Positions 23,135 to 34,504 of a stretch of 64,000 nucleotides of DNA are shown here, one piece after another. Numbering within the stretch: the first letter of the stretch is position 1; the number at the start of each line of letters is the position of its first letter. The translations under genes and the position numbers were made by a program. The notes beneath the pieces were generated by a model. It saw only the letters and a list, made by a program, of their open reading frames with translations, was not told the DNA's origin and made no database searches. The DNA is from Parietaria judaica (Eukaryota; Streptophyta; Magnoliopsida; Rosales; Urticaceae): positions 23,658,586 to 23,722,585 of the forward strand of contig OX940871.1 in NCBI GenBank assembly GCA_954871525.1. Direction: 5' to 3'.

Positions 23135-26100
23135 TTAATGTAGTCTTTTCTCGGCAAGAAATAGGCCCCAACGTTGCTCACCGGACGAGCTTCTCAGCAG
23201 CTTTGCCTTCCACCCTCCGACTATGTCGTTGAAGTCTTCCTATAGTATTAATTGCACCAATCATTAAATGATAAAATAAACACATTCCTTGTACTTCAAG
23301 GAAAAAAAAGGCGAGAATTTACGTACTTCGCTGAAGTCCCGAACGAACTCTTCCTTCTCTTTCTCCACGACATCCAATTCCTTTTTCAAAACTTGAAGGA
23401 ACTGTGATAAAAAAAAATGATCACTTTAACTGAACAAAGGAAGAAAAAAAAAATATGAAAAAAATGTCACAGCATTGTATGTTTTTCCGTACGAACCAAA
23501 TCTGTTCGATCCTCCGCAGTTACATCCTCAAACCCGGCATTCCTGAGCATCTGCGATCATAGCAAACGCTGAGTGAGCCGCCGAACTAGGATACTTGAGA
23601 CACGGGGTTCAAGCGATGTGTCACACAAAAATAACTAGATAATTATCTGTGGGACAAACCTGCCCATATGCTTGGACGTCGTGAAGATCGTACCCTCTTT
23701 GGCTGATATACTCGGAGAAATATGGCGATGGGGTTCCGGAGCTTTTGCAGTAGTCGCTGATGAGAACCTTCCCGCCCGGCTTCAGCCACCGGTAGAATGA
23801 TCTGAATAGTGCTGGCTTGTCCTGCAATTTCCAACACAAACGACAACGTGTTCATTGGGAACTATATGTTAAGTGTGAATATTTCATTCATTTAAACTCT
23901 GATTTAAGTATATGAATACTACATTTTATACTACAAAAGATCCTTATAACGAAAGCAGAATGCCATTTACTTGGATGTGCAGTATGGTGTCTCTGCTGTA
24001 AATGACGTCGAACGAGTTGTCGGGATATTCCTTGGTGGTGCAGTCGGCGACTTCAAACTCAACGGAGCATTTGAGGCTGACAGCACGCTCAAGGGCGATA
24101 GATATCATGTTCACCGAGAGGTCAATGCCTATGACCTCCACGCCAAAGGTCTCGACCATGTAGAAATCGCCACCTCCAATGCCACAGCCGACGTCGAGAA
24201 CTCGCTGCCCGGGCTTGAGATCCAACATATCCACGAATTCCTTCGTTGTTGCTAAGAAAACCAAATCACCAATACATCAAGAAATTAGTTCTCACATTTA
24301 CATGATTTAATTGAGAGAAAATTTGTTAATAATATTAATTAACATAAAATGAGAATGTAAAAGGGAATATGCAAAATTAGAATTTATAAAGAAAATGTAT
24401 TGTTCAAATTAAGAGTGCACAAACGAACACGGCTTCAAAAACGCAGTAATGAAGAAAATCTTTTGAGGTAAAAATAGAATGTTTAGGTACCGCTTCCTCC
24501 GGTGCTAACGTAGCCGGATCCGAATACCCGTTCATAGCGCAAAATACCACTGCTTTTGTACTGAACATTGTCTAAGAACTTCTGGAATCCTCCGTCGCTC
24601 TCTGACGATACCGTTTTTCGCCATATCCAACAAATCTGCATCAATTACGCACATTGTATGGTGTTACTATAATATTGGATTTCATTAAAAAAAATGATGC
24701 TAAATGTTACAAATATATGTATTATTTGAGAAATTGAGCTTTTACCTGACTTTGATCCTTTTTCATCCTCGCATAAGCTCCAATATTTTTGCACCCAACA
24801 AGAGATAGGCCATAACGGTCTCTAAACATCTAAGGATCCATTCAAAATAGACAACACTATTAATATGGACTCCAGAAACCCGGAGCCCGGGATTCCGTTT
24901 TTTTTTTAATCTGGAAACAGAAATTCCGGTTTCATATTGCTGAAAAACTGATATCCGTATTTTTACGCATAGTATGCGCTTTGCTTTTTTACACCCTCTA
25001 TTTCATTTCTTCGGAAATATATATCTTCTAAGTATAATTTGAAAATATCACTTTCTATGTGTTTAATTTGTAGTTAATTTCCAATAAAAATGCAAACTCT
25101 TTCAAATTAACGATTAGTTATATTTTGACTTTGTGGAAAATAGATTGTATAGTATTGTAGAAAAAAAAATGAAATTAGAGGCTATATGAAAGTAAATTCT
25201 AATCAAGGGGGAAATTTTTTATTTTGGGAAATTAATATGATGGAAAAAAAAAAAACTAAAGTACAGTCTCGTCGTATATTTTATTTAATTTTTGAGTTAT
25301 AGGATATAATAATGTAAAAACTAAAAACAAATGTTACATAAAAAGAATTCCGAATTTGGCAAACCTGTGTATAAAATCCAGGCTCTCGGTAATGTGCAGG
25401 GTCAGCTTCGTGAGATTGAGTGTGTTTGAAGCAAGATTCTCTGAAAATGATGAAACCTCCGAGCTTCACCCATTTCACCAATCTTTCTGCTAATATATCT
25501 ACCTGCAATTAGTACACACAATGACAACTTATATTTAAATTAATTACATACTTTAAAATGTTTACAGTTGATTTCAATTGTTAAAATATATAAATTATGA
25601 AGACTTTTATGACTAACCATAGGACTAAACCATCAAATAATAAAATTAAGATATCTTTAGAGCCCTCTCAACTTATCACTTTGTATCATCCTGGACTTGT
25701 TTTTATGTACAATTATTTTGAATTGACATTTAAAGTTTAGATATAAAGTGATACTAAAAAAATTCACGATCCAGATAAATCATTACAACACATTGTAGGC
25801 CTTTAATTGATAACTCGGTCACTAAGAATCTTTTTTTTTTTTTTTTTAATCTTCTGGAGTTATATAGTGATTACTCATTACTATAACTATAGTTTTAGTG
25901 TTTTAACAAGTTTTTAAATTTTTTATTACCGAAGAAAAACTGATGGCTCTGTTTTATAGGATTACCAATAGGTAACCTTTTTTTTTTTTTTTTGAAAGAT
26001 GAGTTTAGTATTTTTTTTATACAAATATTATTAAATAGTTATATTTATACTCTATGCAAATATAAATTAAAATAACAATTTTATAAAAGATAAGAAATAA

Positions 26101-27390
26101 TTTAAATTTAAATAAATTAAACTTATTTTCGTAAGGGTAATTAAATGCAATACTCCTTTCAGGCTTTCACATATGTAATTTTTTACTAATAGCTAGAGTG
26201 GCATGTTTTATCTCTGCATGTATATCAAAATATCAGGGCATTATAAGTTTGGCTAATAATTTCAATTTAATTAAATAAAAAAGTTTATTATTGAAATCTT
26301 TAAAAATTAAAAACTTTCACGCGTGAAAATAAGAGACTGAGACATGGGTCCCACCAGCAAATAATGAGGAAAAATAATACAGTCATTCTAAATCAATTAT
26401 TAAGGTTGTGTTTGGTGTTTTTTAGTTTTCTAACTTGTACCGTTATATTAAAAAAAAATGACTGTTTGGTGTGTAACTCTCAAATTGAACTCCAAAACAT
26501 TTCAAGTTTTATTCTGTTTTTTTTTTTAAGAATTTTTCAAATACTAATTTTTGTTGTATTTTGTTTGGTAACTCATCAAATTGAACCCTTTCATAACTTA
26601 AATACTATTTAACAAGAAAAGCAATAAATTTTAACTTGTATTTATTTTTAGCTAGAAAGAACTCTCATTTTCCTAAAATAGTATTTAATAGTTATATAGT
26701 AAGTGTAATTAATAGTACCTCTTGATCTGATAGATACATGAGAAGCCAATTGGAGAAAACCAAATCCACAGACCCATCCGAGATATTCAACCCTCTCGAC
26801 ATCACATCACTGCATACCAATTCCACATTTTTGTGGTTCCCATTCATCTCTTTATTCTGATAGGGAAAGGAAATACACACACAAAAATTAGAATTATAAA
26901 AAATTATTACTTTACCATTAATATAGCATTAAATTGTGGCTAAACCATAATTACAAAGACATGAAATTAGCCGATCAAATAATAAAATCTTTAAGTACAA
27001 ATTTGAAGAAACTCGTATAATAGTTACCCAACAAGAGAAACGTGCATTATTTTCTTATTCATACATATTTACCTTTTCGATGAAACTCTCAATGAAGTCC
27101 AGAGCAAGAACTTTGTCAGCTTTCCGAGCCAGCTCGCCGGTAAACCGGCCGATTCCCGCTCCCAATTCCACCACGGATTTCCATTCGAGCGGTGGAAGCA
27201 AAGACAGTACCTTCACAAGTTACAATTACGCATACAAATTAATAAAAATATATATAGACTAAACCAATAGTAAATGTAATTACCTCAAGAAGGTCTTCTT
27301 TGTCAAGCTCAGAGGGTGGAGAGTGATCTAGATCAGCATGTTTTTGCCAGTAAGCCTTCTGAGTTTGACGCTCGTCTTCTACATTTACAT

Positions 27391-27442
<52 letters not shown>

Positions 27443-27508
27443 TAATATTGGAAACAGTATGAGAAATGCAAAGAGAAGATTACCAGCTGTCTGAGGTGTG
27501 GAAGCCAT
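23135..27508 (-). CDS. Phosphoethanolamine N-methyltransferase paralogue, copy 2 (12 exons, 479 aa)
   Basis: Coding exons: 27508-27484, 27378-27284, 27210-27073, 26856-26719, 25502-25365, 24829-24746, 24635-24491, 24251-23971, 23821-23660, 23550-23497, 23401-23327, 23239-23135. All introns are GT-AG; the spliced frame is 1,440 nt, open to a TAA. Exon order and phases match copy 1, so the two arose by tandem duplication. Both SAM motifs remain ([27 protein letters not shown]). Differences are concentrated in and after domain 1: exon 2 lacks the [16 protein letters not shown] segment, exon 5 replaces [10 protein letters not shown] with a shorter HTQSHEA-type loop, and exon 6 is nine codons shorter. 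Domain 2 is well conserved. It may prefer partly methylated phosphobases, as the Arabidopsis PMEAMT-type paralogue does; this is inference. The leader has no recognisable uORF, and intron 4 holds a Tourist-like MITE. Confidence 0.93.
26404..26610 (+). mobile_element. Tourist-like MITE, GGTTGTGTTTGG family, copy A (in PEAMT copy 2 intron 4)
   Basis: The element starts GGTTGTGTTTGGTG directly after TAA. Its body, including TGACTGTTTGGTGTGTAACT and AAATTGAACTCCAAAAC, matches the reverse complement of 54480-54711. GG-type ends beside a TAA/TTA trinucleotide fit the PIF/Harbinger Tourist class. The right end is not clear. It lies in the intron between exons 4 and 5 of PEAMT copy 2. Confidence 0.7.
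27396..27441. repeat. (TA)n microsatellite in intron 1 of PEAMT copy 2
   Basis: About 22 uninterrupted TA units between exon 1 (27484) and exon 2 (27378). The intron is only 105 bases, so this simple repeat fills almost half of it. Confidence 0.9.
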
Positions 27509-27734
27509 TGATGAAGCTCAAGAAATGATCTGTTTCAAGATGACAAGCTTAGTGATGTTCAATTGCCTTGTATGTGTGGGTTTATTCTTTCTCTTCTTTT
27601 CGAATATATACTCATTTGGAATTATTATTTTTTTTTTAAATAGAGTGACACTATCGCATGTAAAAGGGTACTCATATGGTATGCATCATCGCATTACGAA
27701 ATATATTCAGTGTAAGAACATATGACATTATTGG
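27509..27734. promoter_or_regulatory. Upstream region of PEAMT copy 2 without the conserved uORF
   Basis: On the minus strand, GAGTATATATTCG near 27,600-27,615 could be a TATA box. No frame resembling the MQQRGLGF...EGH peptide occurs here or further upstream to 28,500 in my reading. Confidence 0.5.
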
Positions 27735-27848
27735 CCAAGTTTCTATATGACGCTTATTTGAGTCTTATAAAATTTGAATGTGTGACCTCTTGAATAAGTA
27801 TGTAGTGGACTTACCACCAGGCCTAATAAACTTGGGTGGAATTATTTA
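27735..27848 (-). mobile_element. tRNA-derived SINE in the PEAMT copy 2 promoter region
   Basis: The minus strand reads GGCCTGGTGGTAAGTCC (A-box type) followed about 30 bases later by GGTCACACATTCAAATTT (B-box type). The module resembles the plus-strand SINE near 41,636. It starts about 230 bases upstream of the PEAMT copy 2 ATG. Confidence 0.55.
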
Positions 27849-29567
27849 TTCATAGAGGACAACATGTCACCTTTTATATTGTTTAATTTGAATAAGAAAG
27901 AATATCACTTTTTGCTATATAAATATATAAAGGATATTGCGGTAAAAACACTCACATGCTGCTACAAAAAGTATGACTTATATAATACTTATTTTTTCTT
28001 TTCTTTTTTTTAGCCAAAAGTTTCAATGATATAATTTTTTTGGCTAAGTAATTAGGATATTTTTTGTTAACTTCTCATCATAAAATATCAAGTGGCGGTA
28101 TATCATTTGTTTACGATTTTGCTTCTTTTGACCAAGTTCTTGCCAATGTAGACCAAGTGGTGGAAGATTATTGACGAGAGAGCTTCGGTTTTTGCATTGT
28201 AAAACACGTTTTGACTATCATATGTGAGAACATAGTGTTCGTTGTCAAATTTTTTAAAGTTCTTGTACGTAAAAAAGTGAACAAATTACATCTCACGTCA
28301 AACTTCACCGTATAGAATTAACGAAAAAAATTACTTATGCCAAAAAAAAACTGTATCACCTGAGATTTTCGTTACTTTAGAAATATAAGTCAAATTTTTG
28401 TTACATGTGAATAATTTTGTGGTATAATTATATAATATTTTAATTTTTACAAATAAACAGAAACCTAATATAGTAAAATTTAGACCTCGCCTCACTTCTT
28501 TTTTTAAGCTAAGAGAAACAAAAACTTATCAACTTTTGATAATTTGGATTATTAATGGGTAAAGTAAATTACTATGGGAAGAGCAAATGTGTCAAATGTA
28601 GCAAAGTAAATGTATAGAGATCTACAATCTCTATTGTATACAGCAGAGTCAAATTTATTTTATTGTAGAGTACTTCTGAATGATTCCAAATTAAACCCAA
28701 CGAATATCATGTCATGATGCTAGTGACCAAACCACAAGTGGTCCTCTTGGGGAAATCTGTATTTTATTGTTTGCAACAACATGTGGTGTATTTCTTTTAG
28801 ACTAAGGGCAAGGAAGACAAATGATGGTTACTCGCTATAATACAGTCTCGTTAAATTAATACTTAATAGATTAACAATTTTGATAAAAATATATATATAT
28901 ATTTTTGAACGTACCGAATTTAACAAATATAATTATTTTCCTTGATATATTAATAAATTCAATAAAAATACTAACAAAATCTTACATCCTATAATATCAA
29001 TTTATAAAGGTTAGATTGTATGTTATTTTGGAAGGTTGATAGTGTTATTATAAGTACTTAATAATTTTAGATTTGTGTGATATAAATTCAATTTTTTTAC
29101 CGTTAATGTTTTTAATATTTTTTTTCCATGGTTGAAGTTCTTAATGTTCATTATTTTCTTTATCTTTGAAATTTTGCCAGCTTTTTGAATTGATTTAACA
29201 GAATTTTAAATATATCATTAAGCTCTTACTACGTGTCACATTGGATATGGAAGGAATTTTGTTACGGGACATCAAAATTTTGTTAAATCAATTACGGAAT
29301 AATAGGAGTATCATCGGACACTACATATAAAGCAATTGAACATCTCTGAGTTTGTCAACTTGAAACAAATAATTTCCACAGCTCATACATCTGGTAGAAT
29401 CTTATTAGGAAGATCCCATCGCATTCGGACCAAGATTCAGGCCCAACAAGCCCATCGCAATGTCTTTTATCCAAATAAAGAAACATTTATTATTGCCAAT
29501 CTATTTACGGCAAGTGTAAGTTTGAGACTTACGGGGTGCAAGCGGGTTAGGTACCTGAATATTTTTT
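27849..29567. other. AT-rich intergenic DNA
   Basis: No supported gene, RNA or repeat end; short frames only. An 80-codon frame at 29336-29578 has no recognisable motif. Confidence 0.5.
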
Positions 29568-31012
29568 TGGGTAAATGAACGAAATTCCTAGTTGCGACTC
29601 AAGGTTTCAAAAAAATGCCCAAATTTATTTTTGGTAATTAAAACCACCAACTAATAGAAATATGGACCAATATACCCTTCCTCTTTTTTTGACGTGTGGA
29701 TATAATAAACTTTTTTGATTATTAATGACAATATTAATATGTCGATCAAAATTAAATGAAATCATTTTGAATTGATTAAAAATATGTTACTTAAATATAG
29801 CATTGGAAATAACTAATTAATTACTCAAAATACCTTAAAACGTAGAATAATTAGTCAACCTATTTAATAGGAAGATTTGAAATATTTTTTTATTAAAAAT
29901 GCGCAAAAAAAAGTTAAAAAAATAATATCAAAAATAAAATTGTAGTGGTTTGTTAAATAGTAAGACAACATACACTTAATCGTAGTGGTAAATATAATTA
30001 TGAAATTGTAATAATAGTTTTCAAATTGTAATTACGAAATTGAAATTACGTAACTATAAGCACGAAACTACAATTACGTAACTATAGCTACGAATACGTA
30101 TATGTAGTTACAAACTTTAATCACAAAATATTGTAATTACGAAACTACGATTATGTTACTATAATTACGAATTACAATTACATAACTATAGTTACAAATA
30201 CTTATATATAGTTACAAAACTTAATTACGAAAAAAATTATAATACAAAACTGTAATTACAAAACTATGATTTCGTAACTATAATTACAAATACACATATT
30301 TTTATGAATACGTATATATAATTACCAAATGGTTTTTGTCATTACGAAGATTCCATGTAGCATCCTCGAGCACTCTGGCGAACCCATTCTGTGCTCCGAC
30401 AAACACTGAAATCGTGTGCTTCCACAGGGCGCGGAACGTTTGCGAAGCAGCCTCGCTCTCTGGCATTGTCGTCTCCAGCTTCGAGAAGTGGATCGCCGGA
30501 GACGAAGCCGTGCCGATGGCGTATGGATGGGTCGCGGCCTCATCACAGATTTAATCAGAGACGATAAGGCAAAGGAGAGGTGACGCAGGCAAGAGGATGC
30601 GACGGGAAGCTACATGACGGCGCGAGGCGAGGGGCTGCCGGCGTAAGTGGGGCTGCCGGCAACGAAGGCGGGCGAGAAGCCGCGCGTGATGGTGGTGGGG
30701 TCGGGGTGGGAGGGGTGTAGGTTGCTGAAGGGAGACGTAGTGTGTATTAAGGAAATTGTCAAAATACCTTAATTATTAATGGGTTTATAATTAAGGAAAT
30801 TATCAAATACCACAATTATAGGGAAAAATTTAAAATTAATATATAATTAATAATAAATAAACGAGAATTAAAATTAACAACTAATAATAAGGGTAATATA
30901 GTCGAAACAAAATTATTATTGGGTATAAATTAGTTTTATGAAACTATGAGCATTTCTTTTAAACTTTAAGTATTTTTTGGGCATTTTGTGGGTTTTCTAT
31001 ATTTTTTTTGCC
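29568..31012. mobile_element. Possible MULE-like element with a captured GC-rich segment
   Basis: The left side (GGGTAAATGAACGAAATTCC then AAAAAAATGCCCAAA) and the right side (TTTTTTGGGCATTTTG then GGGTTTTCTATATTTTTTT) are loosely inverted. Between them are AT-rich arms: from about 29,985 to 30,315 a degenerate repeat of GTAATTACGAAACTATAGTTAC-type phrases, then the GC-rich island at 30336-30735. This organisation, terminal AT arms around a GC-rich insert, suggests a Pack-MULE-like element. No 9-bp target duplication was confirmed. Confidence 0.35.
30336..30735 (-). pseudogene. GC-rich island, possible captured gene fragment
   Basis: This about 400-bp block is much richer in GC than anything near it. 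On the minus strand one frame, open from about 30,555 down to 30,340, reads with normal protein composition: DEAATHPYAIGTASSPAIHF, then SKLETTMPESEAASQTFRAL, WKHTISVFVGAQNGFARVLE and DATWNL. It has no start codon of its own in that frame and follows a TAA. A different frame (30322-30546) has an ATG but an Arg/Ser-skewed composition typical of a shadow. I do not recognise the protein; a captured exon piece is the best explanation. Confidence 0.35.
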
Positions 31013-32649
31013 TAAATCAAAATTGGGATCCGAAATTCGGGTACCTGTATTCGGATTTTAATTTATTAAACCTGGATTTTCATATGCAGGTTTAAACTCG
31101 GAGTTAATATCAAAATCCGGATTTAAAACTTAGATTCGGATTAATTAAATAAATGTAAAGATAAAATGAAAATAAAATATTATATTTTAATTAAAAAAAA
31201 ATAGATTCTAATGCTAAAATGAATCCCGGATTTTGAGTGAATGTTTTCACAGTTTATTAATTTGCAATTATTATATTTATCTAATAATAGGACTGATTGT
31301 GTATGAATTACTAATAGATATACTAACAACTAACAAGTCCGTAGTTTAATTAAATGTGAGCAACTTATTAATATGTCTAAAATATTAACGTGACTTAAAT
31401 CATATATGAGATATGATGTCGTATCTAATCCTAGTTACATTGGGCTTGTATTCTTCGAGTCTTTCGGGCCGCTATCGTCTTGTAAGTTGCTCGATGAGCC
31501 AGACGCCCGGATCTCTTGTTTTTGATAAATGTAAATGAACAAATAATGAGCCGTTTATAATAATTGATAGAAAAAAAAAAAAAAAAACTTCAATTGAGTT
31601 CATCGGTTCCTACTTTAAAAATTAAAAATAAACAAAAACTACTACAATAATAAATAAATAAATAAATAACTCTTAGAAATAGTATATATATATATATATA
31701 TATATATATAGCTAGACGTGCTTTTATTTAATAATTCATTTTATGGCCTACATAAAGAATAAAGTGAAGCAAGCAAATGTAAATTGAAACGATTCTCCCA
31801 TCAAAATATAATGGAAACTTTATTACTAGACAATTATTTGTAGATAATGGGGTTTCCACTAATTAAAAAGGTTCCCCAAAGAATGATGAAAGCTCCAGGA
31901 ATAGTATTATACATCATAAAATTATAATATTAAGTACCATCTATAAAAGTTATTTTTTTCTTATCATATTTGATAATTTCTACTTTAGTTTTCATCAGCT
32001 AGCATATAAACTTAGCTTATAACATAAGTATATACGCCTTCCATATAAAATTTAGGACTAATATTTTTAGAGTTCATTCACTTTGTATTTTTATTCTGGT
32101 TTAACTCTTTATTTTATGAAATAAATATATCATACTCTTTATTTTGTATTTTTATCTTTGTGTACCTCTTTCATTATCTTTTATTCTTTTTTTTTATAAA
32201 TAAAACATTATATTTGAAATTTTAAGTATATACTACACATATGAAGGGTAAAATTCGTGTTTAACTTATCAATATTTTAACAAAAAATTATTTAAAACTC
32301 TGCCATTTTTGTGTGTATTTCTCCCTAAATAATTAATCTAGTATTAATTTTTTGTGTGTATTTTATCTCTGTGTACCTCTTTCATTATTTTTGTCTCCAT
32401 TTGATTCTTAAAGGGTAGTACGGTAATTTAATAGAATGATGATTTAAGGCAAAATTACAAGTTATATGGACAAAATTACGCCTGTTTTTATATAAACAAG
32501 CCTTCCATATAAAATTTGTTTTCATCCTATAATTAGTTGTTCGCATCGCATGCTGAAAATGTAGTTTTTATTTTTTGGTAAACTTAGACGTCTAGCCTCC
32601 AATTTAGCTTAACTTTCTTACATGAACTTTTCTTCATCTATGCAACGCT
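31013..32649. other. AT-rich intergenic DNA with microsatellites
   Basis: Phrases such as AATCCGGATTT and ATTCGGATT at 31,020-31,140 suggest decayed MITE ends. A (TA)n microsatellite lies at about 31,683-31,711. No gene is supported. Confidence 0.45.
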
Positions 32650-33594
32650 ATGGTTTTCTAAGAACCAAAAATCTGAATTGAACACACTCAGAAGCACAAC
32701 CCAGAAAATCAAGAAAATTTCTCACGAAGAGTTTATTGAATCCACAATCTTTATCTCTCTCTACACCTTCTCTCTATCTTTCTAATCTGATTGTACAAGC
32801 TCTAGAGCTGCGTTTGGCGACTCCGCGACGCGTCGCGATGGAATTCGCCAAAATCGCGAGGAGGCGCGTCGCGATGCGTCGCGGCGAGTGGAGTAGCGAT
32901 TTCCCGCGACGTTGATCCCGAGAGAGAGAGAGAGCGCGCGACTGTGAGTGAGAGAGAGCGAGAGAGAGAGAGAGGAAGAGAGCGGGATCGTGACGACGGA
33001 GGAAAATCGCGATTCGTCGCGACGGTGACCCCTGAATCGCGACTCGTCGCGACGGTGACCCCTGAATAGGGACTCGTCACGACGGTGACCCCTGAATAGC
33101 GACTCGTCGCGATCGCGTGTTTCCCGTCGTGACTTTAACCTCTAACAAGTTCTAAGTATTTACAACTAACAGTACAACTATTTATACATACAAATTACGG
33201 ACTTGGAAATAATCCTTGTTTTCGTAACCCTAAAACATAACTACAGCTCCAGAGACAGCTTCACTCTAGCCGTAACTACAGATATCAAGGTCACACATTA
33301 ACAATCTCCACCTTGACCTTTATAACCTAGGTGTCAACAACCTTCATCCTTCAATCAACTCCTTCTTGAGCCCACTCCTAGCATCTTCAAGGTTTCTTCA
33401 TGTTGAATTTCTTTGACATACTCAATTTGAGATATTGTCAACTTCCCTTATTCAATATTTGCTCTAATAACCATTGCCAAAATCTTCTCGATACTTCAAA
33501 AGTCCTTCATTTCGAACTCCCTCCTGAGTTGTAGTTGGATCTCATCTATCTCTTGCATGTTTTCAGATACTAAGAGCATCTCATCAACATACAA

Positions 33595-33630
<36 letters not shown>

Positions 33631-34394
33631 AAAATCTCCGGCCCCTGAATATTCTTGAAGTTAATACAATTGTCGTGTTTTCTTCGGGTGAATCGGTTCT
33701 TCAACGCGAAAGCGTCAAAATGCTTGTACCCTTGTAACGGAGGTCACTTTAGTCCATAGAGTGACCTCTAATTTAGACTACAAAGCCAATCTTCCCCGCC
33801 TTTCTCATCATATCCTTTCGGTTGAGCCATAATAATTCTCTCATCAAGTTCACGTGCAAAAAAGCCGTTCTAACATCTAGCTCCAAATCAAACTTTGCCA
33901 CAAATGAATAGTAAAAATTGAATTGAATATGTTTCACACTTAGAGAAAATATTTCATTGAAGTCTATCACTTCTTTTTGTGTGAACCCTCGAGCTACCAA
34001 TCTTGCTTTGAAGCGGGTCCCACCATTGCTTGAGCTCTGATACCACTTGTAGCGGAAGAGCCCTTCGCCGACTACCGAGTTAACCAAGATCAACGAAAAC
34101 CCAAAATTGAACACACTCGAATAACAACTTAGAGAATCTAAAAAGTTTATCACAAAAAAGTTTTTTGAATCATCAAGATCTAATAATAGAATCCACAATC
34201 TTTATCTTTCTTTAACTCTCTACACCTTCTCTTTATCTCTCTAATCCGATTGTACAACTTCAAAATAAGTATTTACAACTAACAGTACAACTATTTACAC
34301 AAGCTACACCGAAATAACTCATGTTTTAGTACAAATAACTACAGCTCTATAGACAATTTCACTCCAGCAATAACTACAATTATCAGGTCACACA
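32650..34394 (-). mobile_element. Internally deleted Copia LTR retrotransposon
   Basis: The two outer parts are related LTRs: 34048-34394 (5' LTR in element orientation) and about 32650-33298 (3' LTR, lengthened by a MITE). Next to the 5' LTR, at 34034-34045, is GCTCTGATACCA, the reverse complement of the TGGTATCAGAGC primer site for initiator tRNA-Met. Next to the 3' LTR is a polypurine tract, minus strand AAGGTGGAGATTGT. The inside is only about 0.75 kb and keeps reverse transcriptase debris on the minus strand: KARLVARGFTQKE near 34,000, and the active-site block as FLYVDEMLL near 33,580-33,600 (normally YVDD) followed by a stop. gag, protease and integrase are gone. Confidence 0.85.
32803..33144. 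mobile_element. hAT MITE, TAGAGCTGC family, nested in the Copia 3' LTR
   Basis: The left end is TAGAGCTGCGTTTGGCGACT, the right end has decayed to ACCTCTA. Flanks are ACAAGCTC (32795-32802) and ACAAGTTC (33145-33152), 7 of 8 identical. The sister LTR at 34,258 reads GATTGTACAACTTC without an insert, so it serves as an approximate empty site. The 342-bp inside is full of TCGCGA/TCGCGAC motifs plus GA-rich microsatellite and four diverged GACGGTGACCCCTGAAT units. It has the ends and subterminal motif of the 3.9-kb element at 18822. Confidence 0.85.
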
Positions 34395-34500
34395 TTTATT
34401 ATTAATATATATATATATATATATATTTAGTGTTTAATGTAATCACTAAATATATATATATATATATATATTGTTTTAAAAAACTACCCACTAAACACTT
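34395..34500. repeat. AT-repeat hairpin
   Basis: Two (AT)n tracts flank TTTAGTGTTTAATGTAATCACTAAA, giving an inverted repeat around 34,402-34,470. Confidence 0.5.
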
Positions 34501-34504
34501 TTTT

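Noticed and set aside
22927..23232. 101-codon plus-strand frame
   Set aside because: Antisense to the last exon of PEAMT copy 2 and its 3'UTR.
32802..33080. 92-codon minus-strand frame rich in Ser/Arg/Leu repeats
   Set aside because: Translation of the GA microsatellite and TCGCGAC motifs of a MITE.
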